This document shows, piece by piece, positions 46,137 through 57,463 of a stretch of 64,000 nt of DNA. The first letter of the stretch is position 1. Each line of letters starts with the position of its first letter. Source of the DNA: Zantedeschia hybrid cultivar. Lineage: Eukaryota > Streptophyta > Magnoliopsida > Alismatales > Araceae. The notes below the pieces were generated by a model that worked only from the letters and a program-made list of their open reading frames with translations, was not told where the DNA came from and did no database searches. Location of the stretch: contig JARZZO010000001.1 in assembly GCA_030544215.1 (NCBI GenBank), positions 44,051,098 to 44,115,097 of the forward strand, read 5' to 3'. A program made the position numbers and the translations under genes.

Positions 46137-47689
46137 TGTTGGGTTCTCGGGTTTCTCCGGATCTCCGGCGCAGCGGAAATAAAACTAAAAACGAAGATCT
46201 GGTCCCGTTTTGAAAATCGGAAAAACCAGATTATCGGATAATCAGTTCTCACCGTGTGCGGATTCGAATCCACAACCATTCGGTTTTGTCGGTGCGACAC
46301 CGCAAGCCGCACAAGCGCCCGTCCTCTAGCGAAGTCCACGCGATCCTTCTCGTGATGGATATCCTCACGTTCCTCGTTCTTCGCAGCCCACGAAACCTCC
46401 GCCGGTCGCCGCAACGATCATCGCAACGCGCGGACGATTTCCCGTCAAACAGGAGTCGGAGAAGCGGCGGAGCAAATATAGATATGTCTGGGATGCCAGA
46501 GAGAGAGAGAAACAGAGGAGGGGTGGCTAGGGTTAGCAGCAGCTTGGCCTGCTCAGCATGTTCGCTATGTTTTATACTAACTGCGCGGTTTTTCATAAAA
46601 ACCTCCGGTTTGTATAAAACCCACTTCTTTATCCATTGCCATGATAATCATTTGCGTGTGACCCTCTAGGCCCAATTACCAGTCCAGTTAATGGCCGAAC
46701 AAGCCCAGTGACTCCTCACTGGCTTTATTAATCAATTAATAACCCTTTATTAATTAATTAATCAATCAAATTGATGTCGCACATCGAATTCGACTGGGCC
46801 TCCGATCACGTTGGGTGCCAAGCAACAACCGCGTGAACCCGCAAGGTATCGGGGTTAAGTAACCCACTCTTGGAACCTTTCCACCGACAGTTACCGCGTG
46901 GATATAATCCTTCATTCATACAATGCTCTCGAGTCAACCCAGGGTATAGCGTGCTGTCAAACCCTAACCGGTCGACTCACTTGGATTGGATGCCGCTGAT
47001 AAATATTGGAAAACTCCTTTCCCGATATTATCGTCCGCCCTGGCCAGAGACTTCCGCGCATCCTTCATAGAGCATTCTCTCTCTAAGTACCGAGAGCGAA
47101 TGATTCCTTATTGACACACAATTCCCTTCGATGGTATTCCGCTGTACCCAATCCTTGGCGTTTTAGAATCCCGTAGCTAGAGATTCGTAAACCAAGGTCA
47201 AAGCACATAAGTCCACCGTCAAGGTGTCCTTGGTGTCTCAGGTCCGAGGACCATCCACGCAACTGCGACAATAGAATCAAGCTGGTTGACAGTGAGGTAC
47301 AATACCATCCAGCGATTCAGTCGGATTAGTTCAGTGAACTCATTCTCCAATGAGCACCTACAGATTCGCCTTAGTGTCTCCACACAAGTGACTTATGAGA
47401 TCAGTCACCCTCATCATTTGAGCAGGAGTAATCTGTACTAGTCTAACCGAATATCTGATGTCCTTCTCAGATATCCTCCGACTATGAACGATTAAGAATA
47501 TGCATGTTTAAGTGATCAGTCACATTAGTATGATCTCATCATAATCTGATCACTATAGCACATATTCACGGACTTCATTATGAAACAATAATTAATGCGA
47601 TTTACACATAATGAATATTATGCCATTATATTAATAAATGAATGAGATTTACATAGTCAGATTGGCTTGTAGGCCACTTAAAACTAACA
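46137..47689 (-). mobile_element. Copia solo LTR (same family as copies A and B)
   Basis: 1553 bp, TGTTGGG...AACTAACA, flanked by CAAGG on both sides. No internal sequence remains, so the element was lost by LTR-LTR recombination. It sits in the 3' region of Tat1. Confidence 0.95.
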
Positions 47690-47694
47690 CAAGG

Positions 47695-48899
47695 ATGATA
47701 TGCGAATGTGGTGAATGGACGAGAGTTAGCTATTTGGACTGCAAGGGTGATTTGGAATGGGAACAAAATCCATACCGGAGAATTACAGTCCGTGGGACCC
47801 TCGGGTGCTGGAACCGCGAGGCCTTGGCACACTAGGATGCAAGGTGATCTAGCCCAAGGGGATCTCAAGCGAGGAAGATGGAGGGAGCATGACTCGAAAA
47901 GGTCTCAACACAATGGGCGTACGGTGGCCTGGCACATCACACGATCGCCAAGTGAGAGATTCGCAAGCGCGTGGATTAGGAGAAAAGGCAAGGGCTTCTA
48001 ATTCAAAGAACTGACAAATGAACAAATGCCAGATTCACAAATCAACAATGGGTTAAGTAGAGTGATAAATTATAGTCATTGCCCGTAGGGCGAGGATGGA
48101 TGCTTATGCAATGCATGCTGGTTTAACAATTGGAAAACAAATTCCTAATCTAAATGCAAACAGGAGGGATTTATTGGCCAATCGAATAACTTGGGGAATA
48201 TAGACTCCTCATTGTATTGTTTAAAGAGGAACTCAGAGTCTATACTCCCAAAGTTATTAGCCTCCTATGTCTTCAATCCTACTTACTTTGGATTCCCTGT
48301 AGCTATAATAGCGCACATTAGCAAAGTTCATATATTCAACGATCACAACATTCAAGTATTTAAACTACAAAAGGATGAGAAGCAAAATCTAGTTTCGAGT
48401 CGAAGCCAATATGGAAGATATGGCTATTCTAATGGTAGAATGTCAATCCGATATGGCTTCGACTCAATTTTTAGGAATAACCATTAATTCGTTAATGTTA
48501 AGCAAAGAGATCTCCTGAAACTCAATTTTTAGGAATAACCATTAATTCGTTAATGTTAAGCAAACAGATCTCCTGAAACCATGGTGAAGTTACCTCTCAA
48601 TTGTAAGAAGTGGAGAAAGGCCAACTAGCATGCCTTCCAAGGAGGTGAGAGGCTACGGAGTGTGCTTTTCATGAAATGGTGGAAGGCCAACTAACATGCC
48701 TTCTATGAAAAGGTGGAAGGCCAACTAGCATGCCTTCCACAAAAAGGTGGAAGGCCAGGGAATAGGCTGGCCATGAAAGGGTGGATGTGCATGCCCTCCA
48801 TCTCTTAAGGAAAGTGGAAGGGGCCAAAGTTTATCTTTGTGACTTTAAAAGGATAGGGTTGACCCAAAGCCCCTTCTGAAATCTTCAAACTTTCTTTCG
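47695..48899. other. Tat1 3' region between solo LTR and first antisense gene
   Basis: Non-coding. It holds two inverted repeats (48185-48258 and 48406-48465), a 58-bp tandem duplication (48463-48578) and a palindromic minisatellite (48605-48805, GGTGGAAGGCCAACTAGCATGCCTTCCA). A TTTAAAAGG TATA-like motif at 48843-48851 precedes the gene at 48900. Confidence 0.7.
48463..48578. repeat. 58-bp perfect-looking tandem duplication
   Basis: CTCAATTTTTAGGAATAACC starts at 48463 and again at 48521. The copies differ by a single base (AAAGAG/AAACAG). A recent duplication. Confidence 0.9.
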
Positions 48900-50292
48900 A
48901 TGACTATGGCCTCGTCTTCTGCTCATGCGATTGCCAGAGAACCTCAGGTTCTGTCCGATGTTGAAGGCCATCTCATCAACCTACTGGCCCATGGACAAGT
49001 AAGCTCAAGTTTTTATGTTCTTTATTTTGATTGTCTTTTCACTTCCTTGACTTTGGGTTGACCTGCAGCCTGTCCCTAGATTCCCTGATGTGCGGCATAC
49101 TCGGAGGTATGCATGGCTTGCAGACTTGATGGACGTGATCACACTGGACATGAGGGTGTATATGCGCTAGTGGAATCTGAACCGGTCTATTGTGTTCGCG
49201 AAGTGGTTCAACTCCGTACACTGGCATTGGGAGGGTCTGGGCGCTCTACTCGAACTATGGCATCCGGAGACGCATACATTCGCATTTCGGGAGTTCGAAG
49301 CGACCGTGCTGATGGAAGAAGTAGAACTTTTCTATGGCTGGGATGGTCTAGCAATTGGTGATCCCTCTGATTTGCCTGCCTGGGAGGTGATCTTTGCTGA
49401 CATAGTGCAAGACAAGCGGGAGGTGTGCCGTATGAGTGACAAGTGAGGAATTCTTGTTGATCGTCTTGCGTGTTGGTTGATCCAAGAAATCAAACACAAG
49501 ACGGCCAAGCCTGCAAGACTGATGCGGGGGCTATGCTTAGTCCTCGGGGGTGTCTTGTGGTTTCCAACTTCAGGCTCTGTGCTGGAAAGAGAGTACATGG
49601 GTGTGCTGAGCTTGCTGTGGAGAGGTCAATCCCTTACCCCATTGATATTGTTACATCTTTATGGCGGCCTCAGTCACATGAACATGGGGCAATCTGCGAG
49701 AGGGAGTTTGTCCACTCTGCAGTTGTGGATGGAGATGCACTTGATTTTTGATTTTGATGAGAAGGTGACCTCCACTTCTAGAATCTTTCAGCACAGTTCG
49801 TGGTATCATGCACGCTCTCTTCTTGGTCCAGAAGATCAAATCAAATGTCTCACGGCTCATCTCAAGACGAGGGATGACTGGAGTGACTACCTGAATTTCT
49901 TGGCTGTGGAAAGGTTCGTCTATGTTCCGATGATCGTTCGGAGTATGGAATTTACCACAAGCGCTTCCCGTAAACGTGAGCTATGGCTAATCGGACTTGA
50001 CGAGTTAGCCTTGTATCAAGGGCATCGCTGCCATCTCCAAATTGGAGTTCCAAGACAAGTGTTGTTTCCTGCTTCATATGATATGTTGATTGTACCGAGG
50101 CATACTGGGTATGCGTAGGAAGCGAAGGCGACAGAGCGACTCCGACGTGCATGGCGCCATCATTCTAGATTCACCAAGGCCTGCATTGATGTAGTGGAGA
50201 CTCCCGAACACATGGAAAAATATGTGAATTATTTGGAAAATGTACGACCTGCTGTCTCTGCCTTTTTCATGGGTCGTAGAGCCCTAGAATGA
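48900..50292 (+). pseudogene. Spliced gene antisense to Tat1, DUF7745-like
   Basis: Exon 1 (48900-48998: MTMASSSAHAIAREPQVL...) joins exon 2 (49069-50292) across a 70-bp GT-AG intron (CAA|GTAAGC ... CTGCAG). The protein (about 440 residues) has a region WHWEGLGALLELWHPETHTF..F..FEATVLMEEVELFYGW, then WLIQEIKHKTAKPARLMRG and a C-terminal LRRAWRHHSRF-type helix. This resembles DUF7745 proteins found with plant retroelements; the match is from memory and moderate. Only three stops interrupt it: TAG at about 49168, TGA at 49444 and TAG at 50116. Its role is unknown. Strand is opposite to Tat1. Confidence 0.65.
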
Positions 50293-50615
50293 TGTATTTT
50301 ATTAAAATTCAGTGAATAAACAAAGTCTCTTTGAATTCTAAAGTCCCCAAAAAACAGTAGTGTAGACTGGATGTGCGGACGGCCACAATCGTGGCCGTCC
50401 GTACGGGCGGACGGCCAAAGCCGTGGCTGTCCGCACAGTTGGACGTCCACGGCGGTAGCCGTCCGAACCGGCATTCGGACGACCACAGGTGTGGCTGTCC
50501 GGGCCGTGGCCAGACCGCGCATTTCAAAAGACCCTCAAACCCCCTTTTTTTTGTTACCTTCTCCTTCTCTTTCTCCTTCCCCTTCCCCTTACCCCAGCTT
50601 CCTCCCGACCCTCTC
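50293..50615. repeat. Palindromic GC-rich repeat between the two antisense genes
   Basis: At 50374-50515 units such as CGGACGGCCACAATCGTGG and CCGTCCG alternate, each a 24-28-bp palindrome (CGGACGGCCA...TGGCCGTCCG). A pyrimidine-rich leader (50548-50600) precedes the PMD start codon. No clear TATA box. Confidence 0.8.
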
Positions 50616-53437
50616 ATGGCTCGTGTGTGGCTACCCCGTTCTCTTAGGAGAAGAAGGGTCGGTGGAGATGATGGTGGTAATGGTGAGGCAGTGACCGCCG
50701 GCGGCGGTGGCGGCTGCGGTGACGGCGGCGGCAAGGATGCCGATGAGGAGGTGCTCAGTGGCGGTGAGGAGGGAGAAGAAGGAAGAGGGATGGAAGGTGT
50801 TGAAGAAGAGGGGGAAGATGCCGGTGAAGAGGAAGAAGACGCCGGCGAAGAGGAAGAAGAAGATGAGGAAGGAGACGGAGGCAACGAAGAGGCACCCCCA
50901 AGGAAGAAGAAGGTAAAAATTATTTCATTTTATTAGTTTTTTGAAAGGACGGCGGACTCGGTGGGCGGCGGGCCGCGCGGCCGCCCACCGAGTTGGGCGG
51001 CGGGCCACTCGGCCGTCCGTAGGGCACTTTTTGCATATGTACATAACTTTTGTTCTTTTTTGTTGGATTTGCAGGGTCCACAGAGAGTTCAGGGTAGAGT
51101 TTCCTAGGAGATGGTCTGGACCTAGTACCATGCACTACCCAATCGGCTCCTATTTCAGGTGGATGCATTCAGATTCGGGCCGCTATTCCGGATCCGTCCA
51201 TTCATAGTGGATGCACCATTCTTAGTAGCTTTACGGGAGCGCTGGGATGACAGATGTCGGGCCTTCATTATGCCTTAGGGGCACATGCTGCCCATGCTGG
51301 AGGATGTATCCTTCCTGATGGGCCTGCCAGTTATTGGTGATCCAATGGTGGGTCCCGAGCTCAGGGATTACCAGCAGCTTTTGGATCGATTACTAGGTGA
51401 AGGGTATTACTGAGTTCAAGGAGCATTATCCCATATACCTCTTGGCCATTTTTCCCGGTTTGTGGGGTTGAGTCGGGCACGGAGGATGCTAAGCGAGACT
51501 CTTAAGGCGTTCGCCGAGAGGGTGGAGACTATGCTAGATTTGGATGGCCACTCACATGACGAGAATCTGCGGATCTTCCTCCTGTTTTTCTTTGGGAGAC
51601 TACTATTTACCATGGCCTCTGACAAGGTCAACCTGAAGTATTTGCCGCTACTGGAGGATCTCCAAGCAGCGAAGAGGATGGCATGGGGGGCAGCGATGTT
51701 GGGCCACCTTTTCTCTCACCTAGTGAGCTTTCGCCAAGGATCCAGATATTTGGGCGGGTTCACGCCTTTCATTCAGGTAATCCTTCTTGATCGTAGATCC
51801 TTGACCTTCCTTGTTCATATGATTTGGTGCTGACTGCGTTATTTTCTGCAGATTTGGGGTTACACTCGTTTCCCCATTGACCGTGGGACAGTCTCCACGG
51901 ATCGTGAGGGATGGACTCCTCTCATGGCGCGGTGGGAGGTGATTCGGGATTATCGTCCCGTCTTATACCGCGTGGAGGACATCCGTGCCTAGCTTGACAC
52001 CTTTCCTCCTCATATGGTGAGTGATTCATGATATGCTCCTTCTGATCAATATTTAAGTCTAACTTTCAAGTTCAAACAGGTGGTGTGGATGCTGTATGCA
52101 GAGGAGGATCTCACTGATCATCCGTGGGTGACCCAAAGCCTTCCCCAATTCCGACGAGAAGTGCCCCTACTATGTGTGAATATCTGTGATGGCCTCTTTG
52201 TTTGGATGGCTTTCCGTACGTGGGGATGGCATCAGCCCTTACTTGCTTTGCCGACTTATCCTGATATGAATCGCGGCCGTCGCTGCTCTTCTACAATCGA
52301 TCAAGATTGGCGACTGATAAGGCAAGCTGAGATCGAGGTATGGCACCACACGGGAGATGCCATGCAGGATGATAAGACCCTTCGAGATAACCATGCGTAC
52401 TTGGGGGATTATGCCAGACGGTATGCGAATTGCATGTATCTAGATACTTGTCGGGTGAGTTAATTCAATCTTTGCAATTCACTTGCCTTTCATTTTATTT
52501 TCTTCTTACTGACCAAACCTAATCGTGCACTTGTAACAGATGCTAGAGACCGAAGCTGTGCATATTTTAAGGAATGAAAACGAGATTTTGGTTCTGCAGA
52601 TGGGTGACTTGCTTTGTCAGATTGGAGAGCTAGTGAGTAATTTGATTTCTGGATTCAGGAGTGGTATTGCCCTTTTATCTTTGTGGAATTTTTGTGATTC
52701 AGAGGGAAATGCTAGCACGCCAAGGGCAGCGAGGGGATCCTGGCGCAGGCTCATCATCCCAGGGACCAGCTGCCCTTGCTGATTGGGAGGCTAGGTTACA
52801 GGATGCCCTCCATCGTGCGGAGGCCCGGGAGGCGGACTTGGCACAGAAGGTGAGAGCTGTTTATCCTTATGTTATCTTGATTGATCTTGCCTAACGCTAA
52901 GTCCTATTATAGCACCAGGAGGTGGAGGCCGCCTTAGCCAGGGCGAAGGAATTGGAGAACCTCAATCAACAATTAAGAGATCAAGTGCGTGAGGAATGGT
53001 TAGCTCGAGCAAGAACAGTAGAGGGATCCCACCCAGATGTGTACTGGGAGGGAAAGATAGCCGACCTGCGAGAGGAGTTGACGAGGTCTCAGACAGAGGT
53101 AAGGGAACTTGATTTCAAGTACCGGACTTTGTGGGACCGAGTAATGAAGAAAGGGCGAGAACGAGCCACGAGATCTAGTGCGCAGAGTCCAAGAGCTCGT
53201 CCGCCTATCCTTGCTCCATCGGTTGGGCAGGCACCCGCTGGGAGTTCTATCTTTAGGGACCTTGACTCCCTACTTGCTGAGGATGCATGGAGGGCTCTCC
53301 GACCTGCTGGATCTTCGGGTTCCATGCGGCCGGCATCGGCCCATCGCCGTGCTCGAGAGGACGACGCCGAGAGTCAAATGAGACACTCCTCTCGTGAAAG
53401 GAAAGAGGATGAGGCAGAGGGAGAGAAGAGAGATTGA
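50616..53437 (+). pseudogene. Seven-exon plant mobile domain (PMD) gene antisense to Tat1
   Basis: Exons by GT-AG sites: 50616-50912, 51075-51776, 51852-52016, 52080-52454, 52540-52632, 52703-52849, 52913-53437. Exon 1 is Gly/Glu-rich and ends in RKKK. Exon 2 has LRERWDDRCRAFIMP-GHMLPMLEDVSFLMGLP, the PMD signature; exon 4 has VPLLCVNICDGLFVWMAFRTWGWHQP, the second PMD block. Exons 5-7 form a coiled coil and a basic acidic-mixed tail. Frames join across all introns. Stops are limited to exon 2 (TAG, TAG, TAG, TGA) and exon 3 (TAG), mostly where Trp is expected (TGG to TAG). PMD proteins act in the nucleus in silencing and gene expression; the role in an element is unknown. Confidence 0.8.
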
Positions 53438-55096
53438 GTGTTGTTACAGGAGTATGCCCCTAGTTTATGATGTATGAACTTTACGTTATGCTTGCATATT
53501 TCACTGTTGGATGTCTGGGCATTTCTTGCTTTGCTTCTGTTTACACATGTTCTTCCTGTATGCACAACATTAGGGGAAATGGTTAGTAGTATCTATTTTC
53601 GTCCTCTTGCCCAAAAAAGAGCAACTACTTTTTCCCTAGCCTTCGCATAGGGTCAAGGGACCGTGTCCTACTAACCAGACAAAAGTAATGAGGCGATAAA
53701 ACATTCAAATGCTGAGGGATATTAACAAATGAGGTGTGTGGTATAGATGTTTTTAATAAATGAAAATATGTTTTTGATTCCGACCACCTGGTGACTGCCC
53801 ATTCTTTGTCTAGTTGCATGATGAAAGAGAATGCACACTCAACTTCCGAGGTATCCTAAGCATACAATTAGGTTGATTTGGGCCTCTAGACTCCTCAAAC
53901 TGACCTCGACTGGCTAAGACTTATACTGATGACAATACCGTCATGCCATGCTTAGGCTCTCAGCTGCTTCCGACCACCAAGTTCGCCCAAAAAGTTTTCG
54001 AGGTAAATGATTTGCCCGACCTGGATCTCTTTCCTCACAACCTAGAAGATATAAGGTGGAACACCTTGGAACCCTAACGGTCAACCTCACGACCCTGACC
54101 CGGAATCAGACGCCGTCGCACCTATAGGTGACGCGCTTCCATTAACCTAAGCTCGAAGTCTTAAGGGTGCTCATCGAGATTATGGTTAAGAGATTGATTC
54201 ACCAGAGACACGGACATTACTCTTTACCCATTTTGAACCTCTATGATCATATGAGCATGTGATGATTTTTGAAAACGAACCACTTTAAAATGTTGTTCAG
54301 TCTTTAGCTAGCTATCTCATTTTAAACCTTAGGGGAGAAAAAGTGAAGAAATTTAGAGGCAAACCTCACAAGAGGACCAACAAAACCGTTAAAAGATAGA
54401 GCTAATGACAAAACGGATCCTTTTTTGACCTCTTAGATGCCCTTATTTACTTTTGATTTTTCAGGCCTTTGATGGATTTCATGGCCAGGCACGGTTACGA
54501 CCAAGCTTTTTTTGTACAATTACTTGAACCCTTTTCATTTTTCTTGGCATTTTCAGGGTTAGTTGCTTTTCATTTCTTATTCCGCCTGCGGGGACACTGT
54601 CCACTTCACGTGCTCTAGTACATTACATTTCATATTTGGGCCGATTTGAAGGGTTACATCTATCGGGTTGTTAGGAACCGCAGCTTGCTGAGCTCAATCG
54701 TTTAAAGGCATCGACTGTCCTGATTAGTCGAGAGTCGAAGAGCAAAGGTTGTAATTGACAGTGTACTAAAGACATTGAACTCATTTTAAGAAGGTTCACT
54801 TTGAAAAAACGTGCAAATGTGTGCATTTCGTAATGATTATAGGGATCCATATGAAAGTAACGCAGACACGTCCAAGGTTCTGATAAACCAAAGTCTTAAC
54901 CAAACCCTAATGATAACCCAATCTATCATGCAACTAGACCTAGATAGGGGGTTACATGGCAGTCACCAGATGGTTGGATTTTGTGTTTTTTCTACTTTTT
55001 TTGTGCTTTTCATTAAAGTATGTACATAAATATTTTTGCTGCTTTTTGGAATATTCAATTTTTTTTTATTTTGGAAAAAAAATATTAATTAGTTTT
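53438..55096. other. Tat1 spacer between PMD gene and integrase
   Basis: No supported gene and no LTR or PPT signature, so nothing separates the antisense genes from the Tat1 pol. The 53450-53560 part is the likely 3' UTR of the PMD gene. The block with GACCCGGAATCAGACGCC (about 54098-54116) is GC-richer than its surroundings. Confidence 0.6.
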
Positions 55097-56420
55097 TTAA
55101 GGATAAAACTTCTTCAGATACACCCCATTCCAAGGATGAGGTAATTCTTCTCCATTTTCATTAATTAGACGATATGCATTACCTGGGTATGCCTCCTTGA
55201 TTACAAACATACCTTCCCAATTTTCTTGCAATTTATTCCTGAGACCAGAAGCTTTGGTCATTTTTCTTTTGAGTACCATTTCTCCAATTTCAAATTTTCT
55301 TTCGAGAACCTTTTTTGCATAGAATCTCGCGATCCTGTTTCTGTAAACTTGAGCGTGGTTTGCCGCCATTAACCTTCTTTCATCTAATAGTTCTAGTTGG
55401 GTTAACATGGCTTCATGACGTTCAACGTCGCTGATTCCACTATCCAACTGCACTCTTAGAGAAGGGAGAAGGATCTCGTATGGAAGTACAGCATCTGTCC
55501 CGAATGTTAATGCATAAGGTGTTTGTCCGGTGGGAGTTCGGACAGAAGTGCGATACGCCCAAAGAGCCTCAACTAGGCGATCAGACCAATCTGAATAATT
55601 GTCAGATCTGCAAGTTCTTTTGATGATTCGAATGAGGGTTTTATTGGTTGCTTCCGCTTGACCATTTCCTTGTGGGTAGTAAGGCGAAGAGTGATGCAAA
55701 TTAATACCATACTTACTACACATGTCATAGAGCTCCTGGGAAATGAATTGTGATCCATTGTCGGTCACGAGATCGTACGGTGTCCCGAACCTGGCGAGAA
55801 TGTTGCGCTTGATGAACTTCACCACCGTGGATGCTTTGATCTCCGCGAATGCTTTAGCTTCAGCCCATTTAGTGAAATACTCAATGGCAGTTAAGATGAA
55901 TGATTTATTTTTCATTTCGCCTGATCGATCTTCTAGAGGTCCTATAATATCGAATGCCCACATGGCGAAGGGCCAAGGGGAAATGATAGGATTGAGGGAT
56001 GATGAACGTGCATGAATCTTGTTAGCATGTAACTGACATTTCAAGCATCTCCGAACGAATATGGAACAGTCAGCTTCCATTGAATGCCAATAATAGGACA
56101 TGAGAAGTTTCTGAGCTAAGGCACGGGCATTGATATGACCACCGCAATCGCTTGCATGAGCTGCCTTGATGATATGAGGGATCTTAGCATCATCTAGATA
56201 CCGAAGGAGTATTCCAGTGAAGGATCTTCTGAAAAGAAGTCTGCCTAAGATGAGATAGCGTTGAGATGCACGGCGGATTGCCTTGCGATCATAAGCTATG
56301 GCATAAGACAGGAAGGATTCATTACGAAGGTAGTTTATGATATCAAAATACCATGGATTTCCATCATCCCAATCGGGAGTGAGTTCCTCCGTGATGACAG
56401 AGACATGCTCAGATGAGAGG
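55097..56420 (-). pseudogene. Tat1 integrase
   Basis: The minus frame is open from about 56420 to 55097. It holds the pre-integrase part AIRRASQRYLILGRLLFRR, the zinc-binding HASDCGGHINAR...CLKCQLH, and the core WAFDIIGPL (Asp), DLVTDNGSQF (Asp) and GNGQAEATNK (Glu). It ends NGVYLKKFYP-stop with no chromodomain. This is the best preserved part of Tat1 and may be intact as a domain; the polyprotein upstream is interrupted. Confidence 0.9.
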
Positions 56421-56499
56421 AGGAACTGTTGGAACCAGGGGTCCCGAAAGAGGGTGAGTCTTGCTTTTGTACAGTGATGGCTATTGAGCTTCTGGTGAT

Positions 56500-56886
56500 G
56501 GGAATTTCTAGTGCTGAAGATAAGGAGGCTAAGGCATCTGCTAGAATGTTCTAGGACCTAGGAACATGTACATAGGTAATCTTTCTGAAGTGCCTAGCTA
56601 GCAAACTTACCAATTCCTGATATGGCTTCAACTTAAGGTCTCGAGTTTGATACTTGCCCACAGTTTGGTAGAGGATCAATTGAGAATCTCCAATGATTCT
56701 CAATTCTATGACTTTGAGAGCCAATGCCAATTTTAAGCCAGCTAAGAGGGCCTCATATTCAGCGACATTGTTCGTCACTGAGAAGGAGAGTTGGAAAGCA
56801 TGCGGAATACTTACCCCTTCTGAGGATACGAGGACCACTCCTACCCCACTGCCTTGAGAGTTAAGTGCCCCATCGAAGTAAATTAC
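56500..56886 (-). pseudogene. Tat1 second RNase H (archaeal type)
   Basis: VIYFDGALNSQGSGVGVVLV (Asp), VAEYEALLAGLKLAL (Glu), IIGDSQLI (Asp), and ILADALASL (Asp) past a stop at about 56550. This extra RNase H is typical of the Tat lineage. The catalytic residues are all visible. Confidence 0.85.
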
Positions 56887-57463
56887 CTAGGAGGGAGTAT
56901 CATCCACTATTAGGCCCAACTCCTCATCTGGGAACTCATCGTTGGTGGGTGCGAATGTAGGTAGCGGATGGTGAGCTAGGTGCTCGGCAATTGCTTGTCC
57001 CTTTACAGCCTTCTGTCTTACATAGGTGATGTCAAATTGGTTGAAGAAGGTCTGCCAACGCACCAGCCTATCTGTTACAACTGGCCGCTCTAGCAAATAT
57101 TTGATCGGATCCATTCTAGCTAGAAGTATAACCTCGTGGGTGAGGAAATAGTGCTTCAATTTCTGCACTACTTAGACGACGACCGCACATGTTCTTTCCA
57201 TAGCTATGTATCGCTTTTCAGCGTTGTTGAAGAGCTTGGAAAGATAGTACACTGCTCTTTCTTTCTTCTCGTCGTCAAGTTGGGCCAATACTGCTCCAGC
57301 TGATTCTTCAGTGGTGGAGACATATAGCAATAAAGGCCGCCCCATGATAGGAGCCATAAGAACTGGTGGATTGAGGAGATAACACTTCAATTCGTCGAAG
57401 GCCTTTTAACACATGTCACTCAAAATGAACTTTGCCACTCCTTTCAATAAATCATAAAAGGGT
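56887..57463 (-). pseudogene. Tat1 gypsy-type RNase H
   Basis: Minus frames at 57390-57172 (GRPLLLYVSTTEESAGAVLAQ) and 57168-56887 (KLKHYFLTHEVILL, VRWQTFFNQFDITYV). The first Asp of the catalytic set appears replaced (YVSTTEE where relatives have Y-(L/V)-x-x), which fits degeneration of this domain once a second RNase H is present. A stop separates the parts at about 57169-57171. Confidence 0.8.

Noticed and set aside
50309..50936. Long minus-strand Ser/Pro-rich frame opposite the PMD first exon
   Set aside because: It is the mirror of the Gly/Glu-rich exon 1 and palindromic repeats; no domain, and introns define the + strand.
53438..55096. Search for an LTR that would separate the antisense genes from Tat1 pol
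   Set aside because: No TG...CA pair with adjacent PPT or PBS was visible, so the genes are kept within Tat1; a degraded boundary cannot be excluded.
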